In this document: positions 53,345 to 64,000 of the stretch, piece by piece
How positions within the stretch are numbered: the first letter of the stretch is position 1
How the letters are laid out: the number at the start of each line of letters is the position of its first letter
Origin: Prinia subflava
Taxonomy: Eukaryota > Chordata > Aves > Passeriformes > Cisticolidae
DNA: 64,000 nt
Assembly: GCF_021018805.1 (NCBI RefSeq)
Contig: NC_086254.1
Coordinates: 30,255,300 to 30,319,299 of the forward strand
Direction of reading: 5' to 3'
Notes under the pieces: model-generated
Told to the model about the DNA's origin: nothing
Database searches by the model: none
The model's input: only the letters and a program-made list of their open reading frames with translations
Position numbers and translations under genes: made by a program

Positions 53345-54115
53345 AGCCGGTCTGTGCTGTCTCTGTAGGGCGGGGCGGTGTCTGTCGGGCTGTGCTGTCT
53401 CTGTAGGGCGGGACTGTGCTGTCTCTGTAGGGCTGTGCTGTCTCTGTCGGGCTGTGCTGTCTCTGTGGGGCGGGACTGTGCGGTCTCTGTAGGGCTGTGG
53501 TGTCTCTGTGGGGCGGGGCGGTGTCTGTAGGGCTGTGCTGTCTCTGTGGGGCGGGACTGTGCGGTCTCTGTAGGGCTGTGCTGTCTCTGTGGGGCGGGAC
53601 TGTGCGGTCTCTGTAGGGCTGTGCGGTCTCTGTAGGGCTGTGCTGTCTCTGTGGGGCGGGGCGGTGTCTGTTGGGCTGCGGTGTCTCTGTGGGGCGGTCC
53701 CTGTGGGCTGTGGTGTCTCTGTGGGGCGGGACTGTGCGGTCTCTGTAGGGCTGTGCGGTCTCTGTGGGGCGGGACTGTGCGGTCTCTGTAGGGCTGTGGT
53801 GTCTCTGTAGGGCTGTGCGGTCTCTGTCGGGCTGTGCTGTCTCTGTGGGGCGGGACTGTGCGGTCTCTGTAGGGCTGTGCTGTCTCTGTCGGGCTGTGCT
53901 GTCTCTGTGGGGCGGGACTGTGCGGTCTCTGTCGGGCTGTGCTGTCTCTGTGGGGCGGGACTGTGCGGTCTCTGTAGGGCTGTGGTGTCTCTGTGGGGCG
54001 GGACTGTGCGGTCTCTGTAGGGCTGTGCTGTCTCTGTGGGGCGGGGCGGTGTCTGTTGGGCTGCGGTGTCTCTGTGGGGCGGTCCCTGTGGGCTGTGCTG
54101 TGTCTGTGGGGCGGG
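53345..54115. repeat. G-rich minisatellite with repeated GC boxes
   Basis: Two interleaved unit types repeat across 770 bp: a short one, GGGCTGTGCTGTCTCTGT, and a longer one with GGGGCGGGACTGTGC plus GTCTCTGTA. There are roughly 35 units in total. About fifteen contain GGGGCGGG(A/G)C, an Sp1/KLF-type site. Stop codons are absent in several frames, which creates long low-complexity open frames on both strands. It ends about 85 bp before the CCNDBP1 ATG. Confidence 0.92.
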
Positions 54116-54201
54116 CCGGCCTCTTTGGGGCGGGCCGGGCCGTTCCAGCCGCTCCCGGAGCGGACGTGACGCGCGGGGCGCTCCGGGGCCGCCCCGCAGC
54201 G

Positions 54202-57200
54202 ATGGAGGCGCGGGAGCCGCTGCGGGACGTGCGCGGGGCGCTGCGGGCGGTGCTGGCGCGGCTGCGAGGTGCGGGCCGGGGCCGGGGCCGGGGCCGGGCG
54301 GGGGTCGGGCCGAGCCGGGCCGGTTCCCCGCGGGCTGAGCCGTGTCTGTGCCGTTGCAGAGGGTGAGCCGGGCGAGGGCCGAGAGCCGTTCGAGCTGCCG
54401 CACTTCTGGGACGCGCTAGGTACGGGGGCGTGCGGCCGGGCCGGGCCGGGAGCCGGGGGGATCCGGGGCAGGGTACCCGCGGGGCTGGTCCGGGGCAGGG
54501 TTGCTATTCCCGGCGGGTCTGCAGCTTTGGGGCGTGCCTTCCACTCATGGAGTCATGGAATCGACAAGAGAGGGATCTTTATTGGAAGAGAGAGATCTTT
54601 AAGATTATCAGGTCTAACCGCTAGCCCAGCGCTACCGCTGTAAGCGCTAAACTACATCAGTGCCAGATCCAGCCTCCTAAACATCTCCAGGGTTAGTGAC
54701 TCCACCACCTCCAGGCCAGCCTATTCCAGTGCCTGGCCACCCTAATTCTGGTCACCAAACACACCAAGATGTGGCAGAGCAAAGGCCGATACTGAACTGT
54801 TCATACAAGATTTATAAGGGTGTCCATTAGCCTCTTGGCACATCCTGGTGAACAGGTCATGAACCAGGATGCAGACTGGGGTTCTTGCTATCACTACCAG
54901 CCAAGTGAAAAAACAAAACCAGAGAAAAAGCAGATGCAGGACACAAGCAACATGCATGGCACAAATGCACCAGGGAATTTTTCTTTGTAGAGGGGTAGTT
55001 TTTGTCTTTATATGGCCTGGGTGTAATGGTAAGCAAGTAGTAGGATCAGAGCTGCTGCTCATGAAGCTGCTCTGTTCTTTTATATTTTGCTCTGTTCGTT
55101 TATATTTTCCCTGAGTTTCTTCTTTTGCACCCGTTGGATTTTTTTCTTAGGTCAGACATTCCAAGTAACATCACAGGAAGCTACAAAGCTGAGTCTGGCA
55201 TTCTCAAGACCTCCACTGCCTTCTGCAGAGGTGAGAGAAAGCCTTAAAAGACTATGAAATTGCAGTGTGTGTGCAAGCTTCAGGTATTTCTCTGTTTATT
55301 TGACTAAATGGGCTGTGTACTATAGAGTGTATTAATATAATCCAATAACTGCCCAGAGAACTAATTTTTGTAAGGTAGGGAGACATACTAAATAAAAATA
55401 TTCTTACATCCTGTAGCAGCTACAGCTAGTTGCTGATAGAGACAGATTACTGGAGAATACAGACCTTAAGTTTAACAAAGAGTATGCAATATTTTTGCTA
55501 TCAATTGAGAGAAGTTTATCATACAGGTGTTTGGAGAAGAGAAAAAAAAAAGGCCTTAAGTTCAGAGTCATGATCTAAGTTACTTCTTCCTCTCTGATGC
55601 ATGACCACCACACCAGGGAATGTTTTGTTATTAAATCACGAGGCAGGTTAAGATGCATACAGCTTGCTTACAGTGTCTTTTTGTGCTGTATTTGTTTCTC
55701 AGGCAGACTGGTCATTGCTGTTCATCCCTTTTCTCAGAGCAGTCTGAAAGCCAGTGATTGTTTGTGAGGATTTCTAAATGTGATGCAGCTGTGTGTTACT
55801 CATGGGTGACCCTTTTGCCTCTCCATTTTCAGGATTGCCTGAAGCTGAGTGAGGATGTCCAGAATGCTGTTCTTGCAGTTGCCACTGTGTACTACTGGCT
55901 ACCCAAGGGCCAAGGTGAGATAATGACAGCAAGGCAGTTACCGCTCTATAGGATGGTGGTCTTCACCACCACTATATAGAAAAATGCAGTGTTTCAGAGC
56001 CTAATGGTATCAGCAAGTTGTCATTAGCATGGTATCCCATTGTCAGCTATTCTGTAGACTTTGAACGTGTTTATGAGTGAAGTACTTTTCTGTCTGCTGC
56101 TGCAGTTTTCCATCCGTGGGAGAGTGATAGTGTAGGAAGTTGTGTAGTCGAATGAGCACTGAAGTTTATGAAGTGTTGAAATCCTTGTCCACACTTCTTT
56201 TAGAACTGGGAAGCATTTTGCTTTTCTTCAAAACAATTGTAATTTCATTTATACAGTGTATCCACACAAACAGCAGTCTGTGTGTTCATCTCCAGCACTT
56301 GCTTTCTGTCAGTGCTGACTTTGTGCCAACTTTCTTGCTCTTTCTCAATCTCAACCAGGTACTACTCTTCGGAAGATGGTTCGAGATGCTACCACTGAAG
56401 TAGTGGAAGGAATGATCCAACTCACAGACACAATTCTCAATGCCCCAGTGGAGAGGTTGTAATTTCCAATTGCATGATTCCATGATTTTGTGATAATTTT
56501 GGGGGAAAAAGGCAAGAAAAAATTGCAAGTATACTTGTTAGGAGGCAACAAGGGCTTTACACAGACGTAGCACACTAGTGACAAGCTGGTTGGTGACATC
56601 TTTGCAGCAGAACTTTTGCTGGTGTACATCATCTTTGATGCAGAAAATTAAACCTCAGTCTAGCACAGTGCTGTTACTGACGTTAACCTTGAGGGTTTGG
56701 TTTTGTTTCAGCTTGTCTCAGGAACAGCTGATATCAACTGGAGGAGTGTGGGAGGCCTGTGAGCAAGTGTCTAACCTGCCACGAGGTGAGAGTTGTAAGT
56801 GCAGAGCAACAGAACTAGGACGTGTTGTCTTGGAATATCAATAGCTTTTGCAAGGGCATTCCAGCTGGTACAATGAAGGCTAAGTGGAGAATGACTCAAA
56901 AACTTGACTGGTTTTGATATGTATAAGCTTGGAACCAGGTCAGATTCTTTGCCTGACAGCAGTGCAGCTTTGAGCTCTGCAAGAAGTTTGATCCTACAGT
57001 GATTGCAAGCCTAGATGAAGGTTGTTGCAAACTGTTTGGAAACAGTGTGGTGCCATAGTTTTCATCCTTTTGCTTTTGCAGATAACCAGGCAGCAGTTGT
57101 GTCAGCTCTGGCTTCGTGTCTGGGTGTGGTCAAGGATGCTGTGGAGGAGATGGAAAATGTAAGGAAGCCCCTAGACTTTAGAGGAACCTGCAGTGGTGGA

Positions 57201-59932
57201 TTCGTAGACTCAGAATATTCTGAATTGGAAGGGATACAGAAGGATCATTGAGTCCAGCTCCTGGCCCTGCACAGGACAACCCCAACAATCCCACCATGTG
57301 CCTGAGAGTTGTCCTTGAACTCTAGCAGGTTTGGGGCTGTGACCACTTCTCTGGGGAGCCTGTTCCAGTGTCCAACCACCCTCTGTGGTGGTTCAGGGAT
57401 GGAACACAGGAATTATTTTACATATGGGCCTTAATATAAATTTGTTCTGACATGACACAGAACAACGGAATGTTGTTTTATGCATGGATTTTAATGAGTT
57501 TTTATTCTCAAGCCTGGTTTACTTTGTATAAAATTTCCATAAAACCATGTCCTGAATTGAGGACGAGGTAGACAATTTAGGATGATATAAGAATTCACCA
57601 AGTTCTTGCTGTTTGCACTGTTAGAGTGGTGAATCAGTTTTTCTTAATCCAGTCATTTTAGGATTAACCAACTGAGATTTCTCCATTAATTATTTCTATG
57701 ATGTCTAGATTATGCTTTCCCTTTCCTCCTGGGAATTGCTGGAATGGTTGTTAGGCTCTGGGTTTTCAGTGCCTCTCTGTTCCCAGGCACTGGTGGAAGG
57801 GCAGGATCCCTATGGGGACATCATGGAAGATGAAGAGCTGGGCTTTCGGGGCAACAGAGACACTTACTGGTCAGAGGCTGACCGGCAGCTGCTCAGCTCC
57901 TGCATGGGATTGATGAAGGCTTCTAAAGCCTGCCTGAAGAAGGTCTTGGCTGCAGTGAAGGCCCATGGCAAAGCTGATTCTCCAGAGCAGATTGCACAGC
58001 TGGATGACCTGGCAGACATTGCTAATGAGATCAGCCCAAGGTAAGCAGGGTTCTCCCCATGCTGCTTTTCCCTCTAGAGCAGTCCTGGTCTTTTTTTGAG
58101 GTCTTGAGTGGGGAGGGGGAACAACCTTTATGATACTGGAGTTGTGAGCAGGTGGTGAGAAGGCTGTTAAGCTGTTGAGAGTTGTGTAGGTCAGGAGAGG
58201 AACACAGGGCCTGGAGCTGTGACCACATCTCACTCCACGGTGAGAGGGACACAGGTGACTGAGAATGCAGTGGGAAGCATCCCATAGGTACAACTGACAT
58301 CTCACTGTTGTTCCTGACCTGCGTTCAGGATGGCTGCAGGATTTGACCAGGATCTGTGTGTTGTGCTATCAGAACATTTCTTCTTGCTCCCCTCTTTTCT
58401 GTTGTAGTGTTGATGAGCTGGCACTGAGCATGTACCCACCTGTGAACCCATTGGCTGTGCGACTTAATGTGAGTATCTGCAGTACTGATATCTCAGTGTC
58501 TGAGTTATCTGCATGTGGGACAGTGGCCTGGCTGTAGGGAGCAGGAGGAAATCAGATTGGAGAGGTTATGTGACTTCAGGGAGAGGTGGGTGTTAGTGAC
58601 TGCCTCAGTAATGATTTCTTTGGGATGAAGAGTGCCCTTTGTTCTTGCACACTTAACTTCCTTCAGGTGGAAACACATTCTTCATCTGTATCTCTTCAGG
58701 GAAGAGCATGGCCACTTGAAACTTTAGCTCTTAACTATAATCCAGAGAGATTTCCAGTGATAGAGCCTCAGGAAAGTGTTGTCTAAGGCTGCCTATGTAC
58801 TGCAGATGGGCTTTCTTCCTTAGATAGTGCAGTCTTGCTCAAATAAAGTTATCTATGAAATAAACTCTTACAGTGAGTGTATTTAAGCACTGAAACAAGC
58901 TGCTCGGAGAACCAGTGGAGTCTACATCTTTGGCAACACTCCAAAGTTGACTGGGTAACGCTCTGGCAACCTGACTGAACTTTGAAACATCCCTTGCGTG
59001 ATAAATTAAGTACAAATCTCCTCATATCTGGCATTTTTTTTATTCTTAATCCTGGTTTCATGCCTTTGGCCAGTGGCTTGATTTTTTTTAGAGTAAAAAG
59101 TAATTACTTAATATCAAATTGCATTAAAATCGGTCACTTGCAACTTAATATTTTAATATTAATTGCTAGTTTGTAATAGGCTTATCTTTAAAAAAAAAAA
59201 TTAACATATGCTTTAAAAAACAGTCAGATTTTTTTTTTTACCTGTCACAGCCAGGAGTAGCTTGGGAGACACTTCGAGCATGGCAGTGATGGATAATTTC
59301 ATTCTGCATTATGATCTGTGGCAGTTTTATTCATTTTTGGCTCTTGTGCATTCCTATAGTCCTCTTTATTTTCCAGTATTGTTCAGACCCTACTTTTCCT
59401 CACATTTGGTCCACCTAATTTCCCTTTTGTTTCTTTCTAGGCTGCTAAGTTGGCCTCAGTATTAAAGAAAGTCTTAGAGATTGCAAAGTGAGTATGAGCT
59501 ACAGTTTTATAAGTGTGTATTATTCCCTGCTATGCCTCGTGTCCAAGGGGACTCATTTCTAGACAGTAGATGCTGGCATTTTGGAGCTATGATGGGAGTA
59601 AGGGATGGCAGTAAGAAAAGGATGCTAGGGATGATAGTGGTTCCCTTGTTTTTGGTTTGAGACTACAGACATGAGTGTGGGTTCTCCGTGCTCAAAGCCT
59701 TATGGGGCTAGAGCAGCCCTGTTTTACTGCTGTGGTTATTCAGAACTTCACAATACCCCTGTGTTGCCTGGATGCAAAACACACCTAGGAGGCTTCCTTA
59801 ATGAATTTCCTTCACTTTTGCAGGGCAAGCCATGTGTGTCCACCATCGGAGGAAGGCTGGGTGCAGTTTCTATCTGGTGCAGTAGATCACAACATGAACA
59901 AAGTCAAGAACTTCACACAGGGTCAGCTTTAG
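54202..59932 (+). CDS. CCNDBP1: CCNDBP1, cyclin-D1-binding protein 1 (GCIP/HHM)
   Basis: Eleven exons: 54202-54268, 54360-54419, 55151-55230, 55833-55914, 56359-56455, 56712-56785, 57082-57158, 57787-58040, 58408-58468, 59441-59487, 59824-59932, giving 335 aa (human 360). The protein is an all-helical partner of cyclin D1 and of bHLH factors; it lowers Rb phosphorylation and inhibits transcription and proliferation. Diagnostic segments: VYYWLPKGQGTTLRKMVRDA, GVWEACEQV, LPRDNQAA, DLYWSE-like DTYWSEADRQLL, ASKACLKKVL, AQLDDLADIANEISPSVDELALSMYPP, AAKLASVLKKVLEI, and a C-terminal DHNMNKVKNFTQ. It is shorter than human at the N-terminus and in the acidic loop before the DTYWSE segment. The ATG is the first in the CpG island and has a purine at -3. 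It is followed tail-to-tail by EPB42, as I recall for human 15q15. Confidence 0.97.
54273..54300 (+). repeat. Short GGGGCC repeat in CCNDBP1 intron 1
   Basis: About four contiguous copies of GGGGCC start 5 nt after the exon 1 donor. The tract can form a G-quadruplex on the transcribed RNA. Confidence 0.85.
54548..54745 (-). mobile_element. CR1-like fragment, minus orientation
   Basis: Contains GTCATGGAATCGACAAG, CATCTCCAGGGTTAGTGACTCC and GGCCAGCCTATTCCAGTGCC, matching the order of a reverse-complement CR1 3' end. The middle is unusual (repeated GAGAGATCTTTA and AGCGCTA words), so it may be an older or rearranged copy. Confidence 0.7.
57203..57385 (-). mobile_element. CR1 LINE 3' fragment, minus orientation
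   Basis: Starts at GACTCAGAATATTCTGAATTG and continues with GAGTCCAGCTCCTGGCCCTG and GAGCCTGTTCCAGTGTCCAACC. This is the CR1 subfamily typical of songbirds. It lies in the CCNDBP1 intron after 57,158. Confidence 0.9.
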
Positions 59933-60193
59933 CTCTTCTGTGCCTACGTGTGTTGCTGCCACTGGCTCTGGCATCTGCATTTCCAGTGAACTTTGCTGTT
60001 CTTCAGCTGCTTGGAGAATGATGAGAAGAATATAGGAGAGAACTTTACTGCCATTTGGAAGAGCTTCTCCAGGAGGTTGCCCTCTGCTGTTGCAGAAGGT
60101 GTCATTTTTGCTTGGATTTTTGGGATGATGTGGTGCTGCATCTCAACGTGCCCCATTCTTCAGACATGACAACTACTGTGGGGTTCAGAGAAA

Positions 60194-60199
60194 AATAAA
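60194..60199 (+). terminator. CCNDBP1: CCNDBP1 poly(A) signal
   Basis: AATAAA 262 nt after the stop codon, within an A-rich stretch followed by T-rich sequence. Confidence 0.8.
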
Positions 60200-60716
60200 A
60201 TTTTGCTAGATTTGCATTATTTGCTTTACCTGTCTTCAGAGGGCAAAGGATATATACAGAACCAACAGGGTTTTGCTTCTTTTGCAAGCAGCCCACTGAA
60301 TAATTTTAAAATATGCTGCATTGCTGCTATTTCCTGTCTAACCTTAGAGAGCAGCGAACAAGCTTTTTCTTTTTCATTTCCTCAGAAAGCAGCAGAAAAT
60401 ATTTTTATTGCCTTATTAATGTCAAGGATCTGTAGGGGGAAATATCTCCCTATATATATCCCTAGAGACATGCTATATCTGTCATCACTTTAAAGTTCCA
60501 GGATATCCTTTACTTTGTCACAGGTAGGGCAAAAGACTCAAGCACTGGTGGGCTCAGCACAGGTGTGGTGAGAACTGCAAAGTCAGCTTGAACATTGAGC
60601 CCATCTTTGTCACAGTAAGGTTCAACTTCTAAAACTGCAGAGTGGGCATAGTGGCAGATGGGAGAGAGTTGAGTTTGTGCAAATAATCAAAATTCAACAT
60701 GGTTTTAAATACAACT

Positions 60717-60722
60717 TTTATT
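60717..60722 (-). terminator. EPB42: EPB42 poly(A) signal
   Basis: AATAAA on the minus strand, 93 nt after the EPB42 stop codon. It faces the CCNDBP1 signal across about 520 bp. Confidence 0.8.
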
Positions 60723-60814
60723 AAACTGTCAACACCTATGCTTGCCTATGATCAGGGCACAGATCATGGCCACTCTTTTGTAGGTGGGACAGCAGGACCT
60801 GTTCTGAGTGGGCC

Positions 60815-63179
60815 TCAGGCAGCTGCAATGTTGGTGGTTTTGTAACTCTTCAGGTTCTGGAGCTGGAGGCAGGTGAGACGTGCAGTGAGTCTTCTGGCCC
60901 CTGCTCGGGTGGGTGTGAATGGGATTTCCAGCTCTTGAGTGCTTTTAGCTTGCACAGAGCCCAACCTGAAAGACGGGAAGGGGTTATACAGGAATCACCC
61001 CTCATTATGTTTTTAGTTTCCTGGGTCTAGAATATGCATTTGCTAGGCAGGAATGTGGTGCCAAAAAGAAGGAAAGAAAAAAAAGGAAATAGAAGAAAGT
61101 TGGCAGTTACTTGAACTGCCACAGTGAAATTGTTATGTAACAGTAGTTCAGGAGGGAGATAGGACAGGAGGATTGAAACTCTCCATAGAGACATCTAAAG
61201 GGACTTTTGTCCTAATCCAGCTTCTTGAGAAAAATGTGGGATGTTTGTCATGTTCATGCCCTTTGGTGACTTGGCTAAGTGACATTTGCCTGGATCTTCA
61301 GTAGAGAAGGGGAAGACACTGCTGTCTTTATTGTTTAGAGTGGGTAATGCATGGAAAGATATCTTAAACAGTATAATTTTAATCCACTTAAGGATGTTCA
61401 AATTGCTCACTAAAAAGGAATTGATTTCCCAACAGCAAATAATTTCTAAATTTCATAGTTCATTTCAGTGACCTCTAACTGTTGTCTTATTTAATGTGTG
61501 TTTCTGACTAAGTCTTGTGGCATTTCTCTGGTTATCCTTTTTGTTGGCAGGAGGTTTTCCTTTTGCTGTCTATGCCCGTGATGTTGAAGCTCTCACAGAT
61601 GCTGTATTGGCTTCAACTTATGTACAAGATACATGAGAAGATAACAAGATATGTTGAAAGTTCTCTTAGCTGGCTTTTCTTTTTCTCAGTGTGAAAATCA
61701 TCTGCATTATCTGTAAATAAAGGATGGGATGCTTGAGGCTTTCATGCTGGAGTGATATCTTCCTGCCATGTTGTTGCCTAGTTATTTTTGGGGACAGCCT
61801 TTCCTGTGCAAGGATTTCTCTTGCTTGTATTGTGTCTCTTTTTCCATTTGCTGTCCTTGGATCAGTCAGTTTGCACTTACCTGTAATTCCTTTGTCTGTA
61901 AATGAGCCCTCGCCCCATGACAGCTATCACACACTGCTCCAGGGGTTCCATGAGGGGGTTCTGGAGGCTGATCTTTGCTGTGCTTGGCTCATACTGGACT
62001 ATGTTTTCTGGGAACTGTTGAAAGAAGAAAATGAGCTACAACTAAGAGGAGATACTCTTCTATGATTAAAGGGAGATGTGTCATTTTTCAGTGCCTGAGC
62101 TGCCATTTGCCAGAAGAGGCAAAGTCCAGCTTAATTTCTTGTGCTCTAGTTTCTCAGAGAGCTCCTGAACCCAGCAGAATTGTTTTGCTGTTTATGACTA
62201 TAAAAGCTGGTTTTTTTCTACTGCAGTGACAGAAAGACAGCCCAATCTTACCTCAATGGTGAGAGGGGGCTCACAAATGCTGATTTCTTCCTGTGCCAGG
62301 TACATGTAGAGGGAGTCCTCGTCTCTCAGCACAGCAGTCAGCCTGAGCAGGTGGTGCTCTCCCAGCTCTTTTCCAAACCATGTGTAAGGCACAGAGACCT
62401 GCAGGTTATTGACTGGAACACAGTGGTGAAATAACAGGTGATGAGTGCAGTCTGGTCTTTTCCTGCATCACACCTAGGAGTGGTCTGTGCCCAGCATTGT
62501 GCTAAAAGCTGCAGCATTTAAATGCTTAAGTGGCCCCAGGTGGATTTGCAGATTGAAGATGTCTAAGGTGATGTTGCCAAAGTGTTTTGTTTCACAGAAT
62601 GGGTGAGGTTGGAATGGACAGCAGTGATCATTTGGTCCAACCTCTCTGCCCAAGCAGGGTCATCCCAGGGCACATGGCACAGCACTGTGCCCAGTCAGTT
62701 CTGGAATATCTCCAACTAGGGACACTCCACAATCTCTCTGGGAAATCACCTAGAATCAACTATTCAGCCAGCCTTTTGTAAAGCTAGGGCTAGGAGGATT
62801 TTCCTGAAATGAGAGCACTAGAGGACTTTTTTAGCCTTGCACCCGGGAGGGTTCTTACCTGAATTGCTTTCCAGGTTAAACTGAAACTCTTCCTTCCAAA
62901 CTTGGGCAATAGGCACACCACTATAATGCACAGCCTGGATCCCTACTACCAGATGAGCAGCCTTTTCTCTACCACTGTAGTTAAACACTTGAATGGAAAG
63001 TGTAATATCTTGTCCCAGTTGCAAAGAACTACTTGACTGGAGGTGGATGAAAAGGTTGACTGGCTCTTCCAGAGCAGTAGGAAAGAAGATAAACTGTGTG
63101 CTACTGCTGCTGCTGGTTGTCTCAAGTTCCTTCATATTTCTGTAGGCTTTGTCAAGTACTTTTTTTTCCTGGAGGGAAC
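60815..63179 (-). CDS. EPB42: EPB42, erythrocyte band 4.2, C-terminal part
   Basis: Four last exons: 63179-62859, 62412-62252, 62014-61881, 60965-60815, in one frame, about 254 aa; the rest lies beyond the right edge. Band 4.2 is a catalytically dead transglutaminase relative that links band 3 to the red-cell membrane skeleton. The visible part corresponds to the two C-terminal beta-barrel domains. Matches to human include GSLQEKKVLDKA, VGIQAVHYSGV, QEEISICEPPLTIE, SLQNPLMEPLEQCVI and MGRGLIYRQRNYR. An acceptor at 62,015 was preferred over one 7 nt downstream because the latter gives an immediate stop. The catalytic-core exons are not in the window, so loss of the active cysteine cannot be checked. 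Another transglutaminase is possible, but these segments and the CCNDBP1 neighbour favour EPB42. Confidence 0.9.
62594..62785 (-). mobile_element. CR1 LINE 3' fragment, minus orientation
   Basis: Begins TTCACAGAATGGGTGAGGTTGG, then TTTGGTCCAACCTCTCTGCC and GGACACTCCACAATCTCTC, the reverse complement of a CR1 3' end. It lies in an EPB42 intron. Confidence 0.88.
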
Positions 63180-64000
63180 CTGTCACAAAAAAAACCAAAA
63201 AGGAAATGCATACTTTGGTACGCTTTCCTGTTTACTAGTGAGAAGCAGCAGAAGAATGGCATTGATTTCTCCTGGTAGTACTGTAGATAACTGTTTCTAA
63301 GAGCATAGAGAGATATCCTTTTGTGCTTCTGGTTGGATCAGTTTGACAGCTTCAGCTGTCAGGATATTCAATTGGACGTGCCTAACAGATTCTACTTGGG
63401 AATAATTGTCACAGTTTTTAAGACACCTTGGTGCTAACATCTCTCAGAGTAGAGGAGGCAGCTGCTTTTTTGTTGCTGTAGGTAAGGCACAATTCCATGT
63501 TCTCATGTGCAGAGAAGTTGCAGTTGTCTCCTGCAGCCATGGAGACAACAAGCCACAGGTTAAAATGGGGTGCTAGGGTTGGGCCAGGGAAACAGCACTC
63601 AGATTCTGAAGGGGGAGCTACTTGTTCAGGAAGAGATTTAGGCAGTATCTGAGAGCACAACAGTCCTTTTCAGAAAGCTGGAGTCTAAAATATATCTATC
63701 CATATTTATATTACAGAGGTAATGGGAGGTGGATGTACAGAGTGTAGAGATAACAGAAATCAGAAAAGGTATTCCAGACAAGAAAGTGCTTGGTGAACAA
63801 ACTCCATGTACCACCTTAATGCCATTAAGCAGGGTGAAGTGTGGGTGATGACCTCTGCTTTGTAGACAGGGAGAATTAGGTGTTCTAGTGCCGCTGAAGA
63901 AGGGGAAGTAGTGGCAAGTGGATGACCCTGGTGCTCTAGTTTGGCTCTGCTCTAGTCTTTTACTTCTCACTTGTAATAGTGACAGGTAATGTGCTCAGCC
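63180..64000 (-). other. EPB42 intron continuing past the window
   Basis: No exon matching the transglutaminase core was recognised. The open frames here lack homology and splice context. The next EPB42 exon is presumably outside the window. Confidence 0.55.

Noticed and set aside
61881..62007. Acceptor at 62,008 for the EPB42 penultimate exon
   Set aside because: It puts a stop codon (TAG) three codons into the exon; the acceptor 7 nt upstream keeps the frame and the conserved PEN-type start.

Overview
This is a gene-dense stretch of a bird nuclear genome, most likely a passerine. All genes have vertebrate exon-intron structure. The interspersed repeats are CR1 LINE fragments, the typical bird repeat, and two of them (near 10.5 kb and 57.2 kb) carry the variant I associate with songbirds. 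Short introns, CpG-island promoters and tight gene spacing suggest a microchromosome. Species cannot be named from the sequence.

Layout, left to right. (1) About 1-5,950: intergenic DNA with one CR1 copy and no supported gene. (2) 6,716-11,322, minus: SLC35C2, complete (358 aa). (3) 11,693-25,996, minus: ELMO2, complete (732 aa with a 12-residue microexon, 720 without), followed by a 5' UTR exon and a long first intron reaching to a CpG island at about 29.6-30.5 kb. (4) 30,551-32,661, plus: SNRPB, complete (240 aa), apparently head-to-head with ELMO2. (5) 33,421-39,597, minus: DDX27, complete (757 aa), tail-to-tail with SNRPB. (6) 40,126-53,243, plus: ZNFX1, complete (1,992 aa), head-to-head with DDX27 across a 528-bp promoter that contains two interferon-response-like elements. 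(7) 53,345-54,115: a G-rich minisatellite between the ZNFX1 poly(A) site and the next promoter. (8) 54,202-59,932, plus: CCNDBP1, complete (335 aa). (9) 60,815-63,179, minus: the last four coding exons of EPB42, tail-to-tail with CCNDBP1; the gene continues past the right edge.

The splice models were built by hand from GT/AG (one GC/AG) junctions. For each of the six complete genes the joined exons form one uninterrupted frame. The lengths of ELMO2 (720/732) and SNRPB (240) equal my recollection of the mammalian proteins.

The genes do not form one pathway: Golgi nucleotide-sugar transport (SLC35C2), engulfment and Rac activation (ELMO2), splicing (SNRPB), ribosome biogenesis (DDX27), interferon-linked RNA sensing (ZNFX1), cell-cycle and transcription regulation (CCNDBP1) and the red-cell membrane skeleton (EPB42). 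I found no new biological system. The points most worth a second look are the ISRE-bearing DDX27/ZNFX1 promoter, a 75-bp coding tandem repeat in ZNFX1, a possible truncated ZNFX1 isoform from an intronic poly(A) signal, the Sp1-site minisatellite at CCNDBP1, and the joining of genes that in human lie on 20q13, 20p13 and 15q15.
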